From NCBI RefSeq assembly GCF_014268935.2, contig NZ_JABWRJ020000001.1, forward strand, positions 1,178,001 to 1,242,000: a stretch of 64,000 nucleotides of DNA, written 5' to 3'. The stretch is from Pseudomonas peradeniyensis. GTDB taxonomy: Bacteria > Pseudomonadota > Gammaproteobacteria > Pseudomonadales > Pseudomonadaceae. Shown piece after piece: positions 9,731-19,399 of this stretch (position 1 is its first letter; the number at the start of each line of letters is the position of its first letter). The notes under the pieces were generated by a model. The model made no database searches. It worked only from the letters and a program-made list of their open reading frames with translations, and had not been told where the DNA came from. The position numbers and the translations under genes are program-made.

Positions 9731-10885
9731 ATGGAAAAGACGAAGTTTCGCAAGATCACCCTTGGGGTCGCCGCGGCCCTGGTCGCCGGCATCGTGCTGT
9801 ATGCGGTGCAGGCCCCGGCCAAGCCGCCGCAGTACATCACCGCCACGGTCGAACGTGGTGACATCGAGAACGCAGTGCTGGCCACCGGCACCCTGGAGGG
9901 CATACGCCAGGTGGACGTCGGTGCCCAGGTTTCCGGGCAGCTCAAGTCGCTGAAGGTCAAGCTCGGCGACAAGGTTAGCGAGGGCCAGTGGCTGGCCGAG
10001 ATCGACCCGCTGGTGCCGCAGAACACCCTGCGCCAGGCCGAGGTCGACGAGGAGAAGCTGCAGGCCGAGCGGCGCTCGGTGCAGGCCAAGCTCAAGCAGG
10101 CCAAGCGGGTCTACGAGCGGTACGAGGTGCTGCAGGACGACGAGTCGATCTCGCGCCAGGATTTCGAGAGTGCCGAGTCCGAGTTCGAGGTGCAGCAGGC
10201 CAACCTGCGCTCGCTGGACGCGCAGATCAAGAGTGCCCGGGTACAGATCGACACCGCCCGGGTCAACCTCGGCTACACCCGCATCGTCGCGCCGATCAAT
10301 GGCCATGTGGTGGGCATCGTCACCCAGGAAGGCCAGACGGTGATCTCCAACCAGTTGGCGCCGGTGATCCTCAAGCTGGCCGATCTCGACACCATGACCA
10401 TCAAGGCCCAGGTGTCCGAGGCCGACGTGATCCACATCAGCCCCGGTCAGCAGGTGTACTTCACCATCCTCGGCGACGACCAGCGCTACTACGCCAAGCT
10501 GCGCGGCACGGAGCCTGCGCCGCAGAACTACCTGGAAAGCAGCGACAAGAACAGCGGCGCGGCCAAGCAGGCCAGCGCGGTGTTCTACAACGCACTGTTC
10601 GAGGTACCCAACCCCGAGCACCGCCTGCGCATCTCGATGACCGCCCAGGTACGCATCGTCCTCGACACCGCCCAGGGCGTGCTCACCGTGCCGGTGGCGG
10701 CGCTGGGGCCGCGCGACGCCGACGGCAGCTTTGCGGTACGGGTGATTGACGGCAAGGGCTTCGCCCAGGTGCGCAAGGTCCAGGCGGGGATCAACAACAA
10801 CGTCAAGGTGCAGGTCAAGGATGGCCTGGCCGAAGGCGATCGGGTGGTGATCGGCGAGCCGGTGTCGGGTGAGGCGGGGGCGTGA
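9731..10885 (+). CDS. macA: MacA-type periplasmic adaptor of a lipopeptide exporter
   Basis: This 384-residue membrane fusion protein starts 66 bp after the synthetase stop. It has one N-terminal membrane anchor (about residues 9-28), a biotinyl-lipoyl half before and after a long Lys/Gln/Glu-rich alpha-helical hairpin (about 95-190), and a C-terminal beta-barrel region, as expected for the MacA family. MacA links the MacB ATPase to an outer-membrane TolC-type channel. In Pseudomonas lipopeptide loci such pairs follow the last synthetase gene and export the product, which is the role inferred here. Its stop overlaps the macB start by 4 bp (GTGA), so the two are translationally coupled. Confidence 0.9.
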   Translation: MEKTKFRKITLGVAAALVAGIVLYAVQAPAKPPQYITATVERGDIENAVLATGTLEGIRQVDVGAQVSGQLKSLKVKLGDKVSEGQWLAEIDPLVPQNTLRQAEVDEEKLQAERRSVQAKLKQAKRVYERYEVLQDDESISRQDFESAESEFEVQQANLRSLDAQIKSARVQIDTARVNLGYTRIVAPINGHVVGIVTQEGQTVISNQLAPVILKLADLDTMTIKAQVSEADVIHISPGQQVYFTILGDDQRYYAKLRGTEPAPQNYLESSDKNSGAAKQASAVFYNALFEVPNPEHRLRISMTAQVRIVLDTAQGVLTVPVAALGPRDADGSFAVRVIDGKGFAQVRKVQAGINNNVKVQVKDGLAEGDRVVIGEPVSGEAGA

Positions 10886-12891
10886 ACATGAACATGACCG
10901 TCGAGCTTTCAACGCGCCTGGCGCGGCCCGCGGACCAGCAGCAACCGCTGCTGCGCCTGCAAGGGGTCAGCCGCAGCTTCATGGCCGGCGACCGCGAGTT
11001 CCTGGCGCTCAAGGGCATCGACCTGCAGATTCATGCCGGCGAGCTGGTGGCGATCATCGGTGCCTCGGGCTCGGGCAAGTCGACCCTGATGAACATCCTC
11101 GGCTGCCTGGACCATGCCAGCGCCGGCAGCTACCAGGTCAGCGGCCAGGAAACCCGCGACCTGGACGACGACGCCCTGGCCGCGCTGCGCCGCGACCATT
11201 TCGGCTTCATCTTCCAGCGCTATCACTTGTTGCCGCACCTGGATGCCCTGCGCAACGTCGAGATCCCAGCGGTGTATGCCGGCGTGCCCCAGGCCGGACG
11301 CCATGCCCGCGCCCGTGAACTGCTGGGCCGTTTGGGCCTGGGCACCCATCTGGCCCACCGGCCGAGCCAGCTGTCCGGTGGCCAGCAGCAGCGAGTGAGC
11401 ATCTGCCGGGCGCTGATGAACGGCGGTGAGGTGATCCTCGCCGACGAACCCACCGGCGCCCTCGACACCGCCAGCGGCAAGGAGGTGATGAACATCCTGC
11501 TGGAGCTGCATGCTGCCGGGCACACGGTAATCCTGGTGACTCACGACCCCAAGGTCGCCGCCCATGCCGAGCGGATCATCGAGGTCAGCGACGGGCAGAT
11601 CGTCAGCGACCGCCGCACCCGACTTGAGACACCGGCGCCGGCCGCCGAGGCCGCGCCGGCTGTCGAGCAGGCGCCGCGGCGGCTGGTGGCCAGCCTGGGC
11701 CTGTTCCGCGAGGCCTTCAAGATGGCCTGGATCGCCCTGGTCTCGCACCGCATGCGCACCTTGCTGACCATGCTCGGGATCATCATCGGCATCACCTCGG
11801 TGGTGTCGATCTCGGCCATCGGCGAGGGCGCCAAGGGTTACGTGCTCAAGGACATCCAGGCTATCGGCAGCAACACCATCGACATCTATTCGGGCACCAG
11901 TTTCGGCGACAGCCGGGCCAAGGCCATCGAGACCTTGATGCCGGCGGATGTGACAGCGCTCAACGCGCTCTACTACGTCGACAGCGCCACCCCGGTGATC
12001 GGCCAGAGCTCGCTGGTGCGCTACCGCAACATCGACGCCGACGTGCAGCTCAACGGCGTCAGCGAGCAGTACTTCCAGGTGCGCAACATTCCGCTGGCCT
12101 CGGGGATCGTGTTCAGCGCCGACGACGCCCGGCGCCAGGCGCAGGTGGTGGTGATCGACCACAACACGCGCAAGCGCCTGTTCGGCGATGGGGTCAACCC
12201 GCTGGGGCAGGTGATCCTGGTCGGCAAGCTGCCGTGCACGGTGATCGGCGTGACCGCCGAGAACAAGAACCTGTTCGTCGCCGGCAACACGCTGAACGTG
12301 TGGATGCCCTACGAGACTGCCGCCGGGCGCGTGCTTGGCCAGCGCCACCTGGACAGCATCAGCGTGCGGATCAAGGATGGCATGCCGAGCAAGCGGGTCG
12401 AGGAGGAGGTCAACAAGCTGATGCTGCAGCGGCATGGGACCAAGGACTTTTTCACCAACAACCTCGACAGCATCATGCAGACCGTGCAGAAGACCAGCCG
12501 ATCGCTGACCCTGCTGTTGTCGCTGATCGCGGTGATTTCGCTGGTGGTGGGGGGGATCGGGGTGATGAACATCATGCTGGTGTCGGTCACCGAGCGGACC
12601 CGGGAGATTGGCATTCGCATGGCGGTGGGGGCGCGGCAGTCCGACATCCGCCAGCAGTTTCTGGTGGAGGCGGTGATGGTCTGTCTGATCGGTGGGGTGA
12701 TCGGGATCGGGTTGTCCTATGGGATCGGGTATCTGTTTGCCTTGTTCGTCAAGCAGTGGGAGATGGTGTTTTCGTTGGGGTCGGTTGTTACGGCGTTTGT
12801 TTGTTCTACGTTGATTGGGATTGTGTTTGGGTTTGTGCCGGCTCGGAATGCGGCGCGGTTGGATCCTATTGAGGCGTTGGCTCGGGATTAA
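10882..12891 (+). CDS. macB: MacB-type ABC exporter, ATPase fused to permease
   Basis: 669 residues with a GTG start overlapping the macA stop; an in-frame ATG lies 6 bp further on. The N-terminal ATPase has Walker [10 protein letters not shown] (residues 60-68), signature LSGGQQQR and Walker [13 protein letters not shown]. Transmembrane segment 1 is near residue 285, a large periplasmic domain follows, and three C-terminal membrane segments close the protein, the MacB plan. With MacA it probably exports the lipopeptide. The last ~130 bp shift to strikingly G/T-rich codons (ttg, ggg, gtt, tgt), unlike the C-rich upstream part. The last ~400 bp recur almost exactly at 27039-27445, beyond the island. 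Confidence 0.93.
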   Translation: MNMNMTVELSTRLARPADQQQPLLRLQGVSRSFMAGDREFLALKGIDLQIHAGELVAIIGASGSGKSTLMNILGCLDHASAGSYQVSGQETRDLDDDALAALRRDHFGFIFQRYHLLPHLDALRNVEIPAVYAGVPQAGRHARARELLGRLGLGTHLAHRPSQLSGGQQQRVSICRALMNGGEVILADEPTGALDTASGKEVMNILLELHAAGHTVILVTHDPKVAAHAERIIEVSDGQIVSDRRTRLETPAPAAEAAPAVEQAPRRLVASLGLFREAFKMAWIALVSHRMRTLLTMLGIIIGITSVVSISAIGEGAKGYVLKDIQAIGSNTIDIYSGTSFGDSRAKAIETLMPADVTALNALYYVDSATPVIGQSSLVRYRNIDADVQLNGVSEQYFQVRNIPLASGIVFSADDARRQAQVVVIDHNTRKRLFGDGVNPLGQVILVGKLPCTVIGVTAENKNLFVAGNTLNVWMPYETAAGRVLGQRHLDSISVRIKDGMPSKRVEEEVNKLMLQRHGTKDFFTNNLDSIMQTVQKTSRSLTLLLSLIAVISLVVGGIGVMNIMLVSVTERTREIGIRMAVGARQSDIRQQFLVEAVMVCLIGGVIGIGLSYGIGYLFALFVKQWEMVFSLGSVVTAFVCSTLIGIVFGFVPARNAARLDPIEALARD

Positions 12892-13414
12892 GATATGATG
12901 GGTTGGGTTGGTTTTTGGTATGGGTTGGATTGAGTTGAGTTGGTGTTGGAAGTTGTATGTGCAATCATTTACGATGTCGACGCTTATTCACCTTTCCGCC
13001 CTTACGGCGGGTAACTTTTTGAAGGATCAAAAAGTCACCAAAAAATCCTCGCTCCATTCATCCGGCCCTCCGCTTCGCTCCGGGTTCCCTCACTCCGGCC
13101 TTGCTCCCGGGAGGACCGCGCTGCAGGGCCCATCCTGGGCCCCAGCGCTTGACGGGCATCCATGCCCGTCACCTCCCTCCGCAAGGCCTGCGTTCGCCCT
13201 CCTGAAGTCGCGAAGGTACGGGCGGCGTCTGGATTGACGCAGCTGTCGCTAGTTGGTTTTTAGTTGATTTCTCGATTGTTTCGCGGGGTAAGCCCGCTCC
13301 CACGCAATAGTCGCCGTTATATATAACCCTGTAGGGGCTGGCTTGTCCCGCGAAAGGGTTGGAACAGTCTATATATAGCTAACTGTATAATAACTAACTT
13401 CGCATCTCTTGCTC
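12490..13414 (+). repeat. Left direct repeat flanking the island (macB 3' end plus intergenic repeat)
   Basis: This segment comprises the last ~400 bp of macB and ~520 bp of non-coding DNA. It recurs in the same orientation at 27039-30644 once the two IS elements there are removed. By eye the macB part from 12552 to the stop is identical to 27107-27445. The non-coding part is clearly related but more diverged (for example at 13225-13270 against 29229-29260). Inside it are a hairpin (ACTTTTTG at 13014-13021 with CAAAAAGT at 13028-13035), a stretch rich in CCTCCG/CTTCGCTCCGG words, and REP-type segments at 13282-13304 and 13328-13358. No gene is supported in 12892-13514; short open frames there are repeat sequence. 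Confidence 0.9.
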
Positions 13415-13523
13415 GTCCGGTGTCAGGATAGTTGTCGCTCGTCTCAATAGATGGAGGGCGTTGGGCTGTTTGATGAAACAACGACGTTAGACCGCTGAGG
13501 AGTAAGCCTGGGCGTTGCAGCAA

Positions 13524-13745
13524 ATGTCGGCACCTATCAGCCGTACGGTCGTAGAGCTGGCTAAGCAAATAGGCATTACTGCGGCCTCACTTCGGACTTG
13601 GCGCAATGAGGCCAAGACCCAGGGAGCACAGATGGCAGGAACAGGTAAACGCAATGGGCGCTGGTGCAGCGCTGACAAGTTCAGAGCAGTGCTCCAGGCA
13701 GCCAGGATGAGTTACACCACCTCTTGGGACACAATCATGATTTAG
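13524..13745 (+). pseudogene. Truncated transposase N-terminus (helix-turn-helix remnant)
   Basis: The first ~60 codons resemble the N-terminal HTH of a family of Pseudomonas transposases that begin with MSAPISRTVVELAK and continue with GITAASLRTWRNEAK. Similarity stops near 13700, where a normal copy would continue with a long coiled region and the catalytic domain. No catalytic DDE residues and no downstream transposase frame are present. It is read as the relic of an insertion sequence at the left edge of the island. Family placement is from memory of similar sequences. Confidence 0.6.
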
Positions 13746-14446
13746 AGACTGGGGTTGAGCAAATCCTTGCGAATGGATGCCTGTATCCCTTGGAACGGGG
13801 TGATCATTGAGGGTTTGAATTCGCTTTGCGCAGATGGCCGGATGTAGTCTTCAAGGCGTGGAAGGTCGCTGATGGTGAAGGATGTCATAGGGTCCGAGAA
13901 CTGGGGGCGAAGCTGTTCATATTCACTTATCAGTTCGCCAAGGTATTTCTCCATTTTTGAAATATTCTGATCGAGTCCCCCCGGCTCCGAGAAAGTCCTG
14001 TCACTTGCGCGCACATCTCGTGCTAAGACTTCCAGCTCCAGTTGGGCGGCGTTGATCTGATCGAAAAAATGATCATACTGCTCTAATACAAGGTGTCGGC
14101 TGTTGGAGGCGACACCACGTCCCCGGAACAAGCGCCGAGCCGTCTTGGCTTTGCCATAGGCGTCCATCGCCCTGGAAAGGACTGACTTCAAAAGCACTTC
14201 GCGATACTCCAGCTTCATCCGTCTAACCTCTCTTTCCTTCTCTTTTGCCTGCTGGCGCAATTGGTAGTCTGACATGAGTACCGAAACCCAAGCGCCGAAT
14301 CCCGATACAATCACAACTTGCAGGATTGCCTTGACAGTGTCGTTGGCTGAACTTGTTTTGTTCGCGGCGCCTGTGTAAATCAAAATAGCTATCACTCCGA
14401 TGCTGACGAGCATCAGGATGATGAATGTCAATATTATTTTTTTCAT
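13742..14446 (-). CDS. Uncharacterised membrane protein with two N-terminal TM segments and a coiled-coil body
   Basis: 234 residues. The ATG at 14446 is chosen because GGAG lies just upstream (tggagaaaacATG); the longer frame lacks such a site. Two hydrophobic segments (about 4-24 and 40-57) are followed by a charged helical stretch (QQAKEKEREVRRMKLEYREV) and a soluble C-terminal region of helices. This topology suggests an inner-membrane protein with a cytoplasmic helical domain. I do not recognise a family. Base composition is visibly lower in GC than the synthetase region. It is transcribed away from the large cassette at 15328-26954. Any functional link to that cassette rests on location alone. 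Confidence 0.7.
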   Translation of the reverse strand: MKKIILTFIILMLVSIGVIAILIYTGAANKTSSANDTVKAILQVVIVSGFGAWVSVLMSDYQLRQQAKEKEREVRRMKLEYREVLLKSVLSRAMDAYGKAKTARRLFRGRGVASNSRHLVLEQYDHFFDQINAAQLELEVLARDVRASDRTFSEPGGLDQNISKMEKYLGELISEYEQLRPQFSDPMTSFTISDLPRLEDYIRPSAQSEFKPSMITPFQGIQASIRKDLLNPSL

Positions 14447-14613
14447 GTTTTCTCCATGATCAAGGGATTCGAATAAAACGGCACATAGGAAAGCACAGCG
14501 TGCCTCGAGTGCGTGCCATTGGTTCTCGCCCTGCTCACAATTTAAGACTGGCACAGCACCACTTCATGCAATGCCTGGAAATCAAGAACAGACGTAAGAG
14601 AATGAATGTTTGT

Positions 14614-14931
14614 CTAGTCCTGCAGGCTCCATGAAGCAAACGCAAAGGGCAGCAGTTCTGTCAGCGTAACGTCTCCGCTCGAATCTGAATTCCCAGGGAC
14701 CAGGCCTTGTAGGGTACCTATCAATTTACCGTCATCGTCGTGCAGCATCACGCCGTCAGCGTCTGGAACGTAGGTCCATCGCCCATTGGAAGGGAAACCT
14801 GACAGTGTCGCAGCTGCTCTGTTCCAAGGCCCCGTCAATAAACTGCCTTGAAGGCTGATGACAATATATTTTTTTGGATCAACCGCTGACGGTCCGCCGC
14901 CGAAATTATCCAAGCGAATATCTTTAGGCAT
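14614..14931 (-). CDS. Small hypothetical protein, soluble, beta-rich
   Basis: 105 residues starting MPKDIRLDNFGGGPSAVDPK. The ATG at 14931 has AAGGTGA upstream at good spacing; the longer frame to 15030 has no ribosome site. No signal peptide or membrane segment is visible. The sequence alternates short hydrophobic stretches with Gly/Asp turns (for example DADGVMLHDDDGKLIGTLQG), which suggests a small beta fold. No family is recognised. It is divergent from the gene at 15328 across a ~400 bp AT-rich gap and 167 bp upstream of the leftward membrane-protein gene. Confidence 0.55.
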   Translation of the reverse strand: MPKDIRLDNFGGGPSAVDPKKYIVISLQGSLLTGPWNRAAATLSGFPSNGRWTYVPDADGVMLHDDDGKLIGTLQGLVPGNSDSSGDVTLTELLPFAFASWSLQD

Positions 14932-15327
14932 GGCATCACCTTGTTGTCGGGTGTGGTGGTGTGGGGGTGTGAAAATAAAGGGTGCCGTGTGTTGAAGGTG
15001 TTCTTCTTCACGTGGCACTCCATATTTCAAGCCTGTAAAGTTATGACTGTCTCAAGCCGGAATACGCTGGTATCAGACTAAACGTTAGAGTCAGAAGCAG
15101 AAGAGTCAAATGCAAGCTGATATGATAATTTCAAATCAATATTATGGATTGATAGCAATTTGATATAAGCGATTTTATCGGGGCTGCTACTAATTAACAC
15201 GGGCATTGAATTGAGCAGGGTTTCACTGGGCTGCCAAGTAAGTGTCTGCTTGCTGTTTGCGGTTCAATTCCAGTTAATGAGCGTCGCCGATGCGATGGAT
15301 GGCGCAATCATGGGGTTCGGAGGGAGC
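14932..15327. other. AT-rich divergent intergenic region of the island
   Basis: About 400 bp between the leftward small gene and the rightward cassette. The part from about 15090 to 15200 is the most AT-rich stretch nearby (tatgataatttcaaatc, ttgatataagcgatttta). It is the natural place for the cassette promoter, but no -35/-10 pair stands out enough to call. The open frame extending back to 15211 has no ribosome site before 15319. Confidence 0.4.
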
Positions 15328-16815
15328 ATGTTCGGCTCAGGCACTCTCGACACGGTCATCGGTCTCGTATTCATATTTTTGCTGGTCAGCATGCTGGTTA
15401 CGATCATCAACGAGATGATCGCTGGCGTTTTGATGTCCAGGGCCAAATGGTTGCGCAAGGGAATTGGCCGTCTACTCGGCTCCGAATGGATGAGCAAGGT
15501 GTACGCCCACCCGTTGATTGAAGGAACGGCACGCAAGGAAAAGACTCGGATGATTGAGCGGGGGCCGTCGTATATTCCCTCCCGGACCTTCGCCAATGTG
15601 CTGATGAACGCGGTTCAGGAAAACTCAAGCGCAATCGCTGAGTGCCAAAAGGCTTTGAGGGCAACACTCGATTCAGCCGCCACCACCGGCGCGACACTGG
15701 AAAACCTGAAGGTGCAACTGGCTGCTGCCGCACGCCAGATACTGGAAAAGAACGGTGACTTGAGCGCGGCGGTCACCCGTGATCTTGCCTTGCATCTTGA
15801 TACGAATGCCACCCATACGCGTAGGTGGCTGGGTGAGCTGGAAAGCATAGTCAAGGCGCTGCGCAACGAGGGCAGGCAGGAACTTGCCCCCTTGCTGCAG
15901 ACCTTGGAGCAACTGGTTGAGCAAGGCAACAATACAAGCATCGGGGTCGGGGAACTCGGTCGGCGTCTAGAGGATGCCATCACCACAATGATCACAGGCC
16001 CCGCGACCCTGGCGTTGAAAAATGAACTGACAGCGTTAGGCAAACGGCTGCAGGGCCCCTATACAGTGGCCGACGCCTATGCCGACATGCAGTGGTTTAT
16101 CGAAGGGATGTCGTCACGCTATGTGCGCCAGATGCTTGAGGCGTTGCCCGCCGGAGCCCTGCAGCAAACGCTGCTCACCTTGTTTGATGACGCCAACAAC
16201 GATGTAGAGAAATTAAAGGAGAACATTGAAGTCTGGTTCAATAACGCCATGGATCGGGTTAACGGCTGGTACAAGCGGCGTTCGCAGATAGTCATCGCCA
16301 TTTTGGCACTCGCTGTAACCATCATCCTGAATGTCGACGCCATTCTTGTTTTCAGGCATCTGCAAACTTACCCGGCCGCCAGTCAGGCGATTGCCGGCCA
16401 GGCCATGCTGTTTGCGCAAAAGAATTCCTCTCCTGCTTCCGCTGTTCCGGTCGCCGACATGGACGTATCCGGCTTGGCGGGGCAATTCGATGCAGTGCAG
16501 CAAAGACTCGCAGACCTGGCCGTTCCGATTGGTTGGAGCGGACCGAGAGCTGATGCAAAAGAGCAGGGTGGCGAGGTCCTTCATGATCTCTCTGTCGGCT
16601 CTCTCTTCGATAAGCTCCGCGAGCACTGGCGTGGATGGCTGCTCACCGCCCTGGCAGCCACTCTGGGTGCGCCATTCTGGTTTGACATGCTCAACCGCGT
16701 GATCTCGATCCGAGCGGCCGGCAAGCCACCAGAAGAGGAACCGAAGCCCCCGAAATCCGTATCGGTGCCAGTAGAGCCTGGGCAATCGCACCAGGAGGCC
16801 GACCGGCCAAGATGA
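15328..16815 (+). CDS. Uncharacterised membrane protein, first gene of the island cassette
   Basis: 495 residues from the ATG at 15328, preceded by GGAGGG (15319-15324). Upstream in-frame ATGs at 15277, 15295 and 15310 lack a ribosome site. A TM helix lies at the N-terminus (TLDTVIGLVFIFLLVSMLVT), then a conserved-looking NEMIAGVLMSRAKWLRKGI segment, a long soluble helical region with heptad-like character (about residues 90-330), a second TM (IVIAILALAVTIILNV), a linker, and a third hydrophobic segment with GAPFWFDMLNR near the C-terminus. A Pro/Glu-rich tail ends it. I recall similar TM-helical-TM proteins ending in GAPFWFD in other bacteria, all uncharacterised as far as I know. It lies 67 bp before the next gene, so an operon is likely. 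A membrane anchor role for the cassette is only an inference. Confidence 0.75.
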   Translation: MFGSGTLDTVIGLVFIFLLVSMLVTIINEMIAGVLMSRAKWLRKGIGRLLGSEWMSKVYAHPLIEGTARKEKTRMIERGPSYIPSRTFANVLMNAVQENSSAIAECQKALRATLDSAATTGATLENLKVQLAAAARQILEKNGDLSAAVTRDLALHLDTNATHTRRWLGELESIVKALRNEGRQELAPLLQTLEQLVEQGNNTSIGVGELGRRLEDAITTMITGPATLALKNELTALGKRLQGPYTVADAYADMQWFIEGMSSRYVRQMLEALPAGALQQTLLTLFDDANNDVEKLKENIEVWFNNAMDRVNGWYKRRSQIVIAILALAVTIILNVDAILVFRHLQTYPAASQAIAGQAMLFAQKNSSPASAVPVADMDVSGLAGQFDAVQQRLADLAVPIGWSGPRADAKEQGGEVLHDLSVGSLFDKLREHWRGWLLTALAATLGAPFWFDMLNRVISIRAAGKPPEEEPKPPKSVSVPVEPGQSHQEADRPR

Positions 16816-16882
16816 TGACGATCATCAACCCACTGTAAACCTTCTGCCATTCACCTGTTTTTCTCTTGCGTGGAGTCCCCCT

Positions 16883-19399
16883 ATGACTCTAAGAATCCAA
16901 GCGGAGCTTCCTTCTCCGATCGGCCTGATCGACTTGTTCCCCGGGCAGGAGCTGGCGGTCGAAGACGCCAACCTCATCGCCACGCGTCTGGTCGGGCCCG
17001 ATTTTCAGTTCGAGGTCACTGCTCAGCCTGTTGACCTTCTCGCCAACCAGATGCGGATGAAGGCTCAGTTGATACTGCCGCCAGTGGCTGTGCTCGGTGA
17101 GTCACCGCTCGCCCTGGAGGTCGAGTTGCCGTTGGAGCGCAAGTCCGGGACTACGTACCTGGTGCACGGGCTGGACGCATTGGAAGGACTCATTCCGGAC
17201 CTGAAAAATCTCAACGGCATCGTCATCAGCAAAGGGATGGCGACCCTGAGGCTTGGCCTGGACCCCTGGCGGTTGAAGCTTGCAGGTACGCCTGCTTTGC
17301 CGGTTGCCAGCATTGCACTCCCCGGCTTGGACGGCATTGCCTTCAAGGTCACTCGGCTGGAGATCGATGCATCCGGCGTGACCGACTGTCAGGCAATGGT
17401 CGAGCCAGGCCGAGTCAAGATAGGCAACCTTGCATTGCAAGTCAGCGAGGGAACGCTGGTATTACGCGGTGGCCAGGTAGAAGCACGGCTGCAAACCCGT
17501 TTCGAGCTCGAGTATTTCCGCGGAGCCAGTGTTGAATTGCAGCTTGTTGTCACGGGTTCCTTGGCCATGGCCAAGGAATCCTGGGTGATCTCGGGCCTGA
17601 CCCGGGTCGCCAACAATGTACCGTGGAGTGACCCGAGCGGCATGCTGAGTTTCGATCAGATGGTTGTTACTGTCGATTTCAAGTCCGACAAGGGTACCTT
17701 CACTTCCGCAGTCCGCATCAACGGACGCTTGACTTTTCTGCCCCGCAACCTGGGGGCTGATGCAGATGCCTGGTTCGGCCGTCTGTTCAGTGGAATGACG
17801 GTCAGCTTCGAGAACATCGAATTGGACGCAGCCATCGGTCTGCCAGTGGGGAGCTTCTCGCCACCGGAGTCGTTGCATTTGCGGGCATTCGAAATTTTCG
17901 ACATGCGGGTTCCGAAACTCGCTTTCAGCAAGTCGGGTGTCAGTCTGATTGACGCGGTGCTGCGCTTCGAGGCTGGCGGCGCGGTGGTCAGCGGCAGCGT
18001 GGGTGCCATCAATATTCGCCTTGAGGGTGAACCCCACATCGACCTGAGCATGGGTGAGCCGTCGATCGCAATTGAACTGGCTGCGCCTGGCGGCTTCAAG
18101 GGGCAGGCGAGCCTCAGGCAGTTCAACGAAGCGAATGTGCAGGCGGTCAGGGGGGAGGGCCGGATATCATCGCCCGCGCTCGGGGCGGTCGAGGCTACTT
18201 TTCATATCGGCCGTTTTCGTGAGCGAGACGATGCGCCTTGGTACCCGGCGGTGTCCTTGATGGCGGCGCAAGAGGATGTGAACGTGACGCTGTTCCCAGG
18301 CGTCGTGGCGACGCGCATCGAGTTGGGCGCCGGCATAAACCGCAGGGTGGTCGGTGTGACCGGACTGTCGTTGGCAGAAGGGCAGCGTCGCTTGCAGGAC
18401 GGTCTGCCGGATGTGTTCCGACAGGAGAGTTGGGAAGATTCGCGAACCGACTTGTGCGTGGTAGCGCGCGTCTTTGCCGAGCCCTCCCAGACGAAGGGTG
18501 ACCAGGCATTGTCGCTTTACGTGGCGGACATGACACTGCTGATGACGTCCGACCTGCAGTTCGCCGCGTTTGGCAAGCTGTGGCTGTATACCCGGCGGGC
18601 GGATGCGAAGTCGGCGGACTTCCAAAAGTCGCCATCCGTGGTTGGACTCGCCATGTTCGATGTGCTGCAGCCCTCATTACGTATTGTGGCCATGACCCGC
18701 CCGGACGGGCGTTCGAGTTTGACCAGGCAGATACCCGCCGGGCAACTGCTGGGCATGCAGATCCCCCGATCACAACTTGCCTTCGAGGCTTCACCGTCCA
18801 ACTTGACCGTGGCGCTGGGACCACTGGATATCGGTACTGCATTGGGTCCGCTTAACGTGGCCGGGTCCACTTCGTTCGTATTGCGCTCCGCCGGCGGTAA
18901 CGTCTATGCGATTTCCCGTTCCTCGTTGTCCGCCGTTTTCAAAGCCTCTACTGGCAACCTCAACATAGGCCTTGCAACGCTCAGCGGCAGTGTCAGCGCC
19001 GGATTTTCCGCCACGCTGGCATTGATGGGTGCATTTTCGGATGGCCGTCTTACGGTGTATGGCCTGGCGCATGCCAGCTGCAGTGTGGAGCTGGCCTTGC
19101 ATGTACGGATCGGTTTTCGGATCAGTGTCAGTGTCGGCTTTGCCAGCGTCGAGATTTCCTGGCATGAGGATTGGGACTTCGGCTTGAAAATGCATGTCGA
19201 CCTGGACCTGGAAGCGGCATTGACCAGCGATGACGGGGTCGGCATCGATGGGCGTGCCAGGATATCGGTCAATGTGCTGGGGATTTCTGCGTCCCTGTCG
19301 CTGCATATCGCCGCGGACAGCGGCCTCGTCGCGAAGGGGCGAGAGGTCTACAAGAATGTCGTCGTCGAGGTCGACAAGCTGCTGGGAGCAACCACATGA
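16883..19399 (+). CDS. Large beta-rich protein of unknown function (838 aa), island cassette gene 2
   Basis: 838 residues with no signal peptide, no clear TM helix and no P-loop visible. Most of the sequence alternates polar and hydrophobic residues in long runs (for example SLHLRAFEIFDMRVPKLAF), as in extended amphipathic beta sheets. The last ~150 residues are especially regular (VELALHVRIGFRISVSVGFA, then DWDFGLKMHVDLDLEAAL). Such a pattern is seen in repeating beta-groove or beta-helical proteins, but I recognise no named family. Its stop overlaps the next start by 4 bp (ATGA at 19396-19399), so the two products are probably made together in linked amounts. Confidence 0.8.
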   Translation: MTLRIQAELPSPIGLIDLFPGQELAVEDANLIATRLVGPDFQFEVTAQPVDLLANQMRMKAQLILPPVAVLGESPLALEVELPLERKSGTTYLVHGLDALEGLIPDLKNLNGIVISKGMATLRLGLDPWRLKLAGTPALPVASIALPGLDGIAFKVTRLEIDASGVTDCQAMVEPGRVKIGNLALQVSEGTLVLRGGQVEARLQTRFELEYFRGASVELQLVVTGSLAMAKESWVISGLTRVANNVPWSDPSGMLSFDQMVVTVDFKSDKGTFTSAVRINGRLTFLPRNLGADADAWFGRLFSGMTVSFENIELDAAIGLPVGSFSPPESLHLRAFEIFDMRVPKLAFSKSGVSLIDAVLRFEAGGAVVSGSVGAINIRLEGEPHIDLSMGEPSIAIELAAPGGFKGQASLRQFNEANVQAVRGEGRISSPALGAVEATFHIGRFRERDDAPWYPAVSLMAAQEDVNVTLFPGVVATRIELGAGINRRVVGVTGLSLAEGQRRLQDGLPDVFRQESWEDSRTDLCVVARVFAEPSQTKGDQALSLYVADMTLLMTSDLQFAAFGKLWLYTRRADAKSADFQKSPSVVGLAMFDVLQPSLRIVAMTRPDGRSSLTRQIPAGQLLGMQIPRSQLAFEASPSNLTVALGPLDIGTALGPLNVAGSTSFVLRSAGGNVYAISRSSLSAVFKASTGNLNIGLATLSGSVSAGFSATLALMGAFSDGRLTVYGLAHASCSVELALHVRIGFRISVSVGFASVEISWHEDWDFGLKMHVDLDLEAALTSDDGVGIDGRARISVNVLGISASLSLHIAADSGLVAKGREVYKNVVVEVDKLLGATT

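Noticed and set aside
12908..13237. Possible small protein gene, with similar ones at 28996-29229 and 30657-30926
   Set aside because: All three lie in copies of the same non-coding repeat, including an inverted copy, and have no ribosome site. The shared peptide reflects DNA repetition.
15211..15327. N-terminal extension of the cassette membrane protein
   Set aside because: Starts with TTG and lacks a ribosome site; the strong GGAGGG is before the ATG at 15328.
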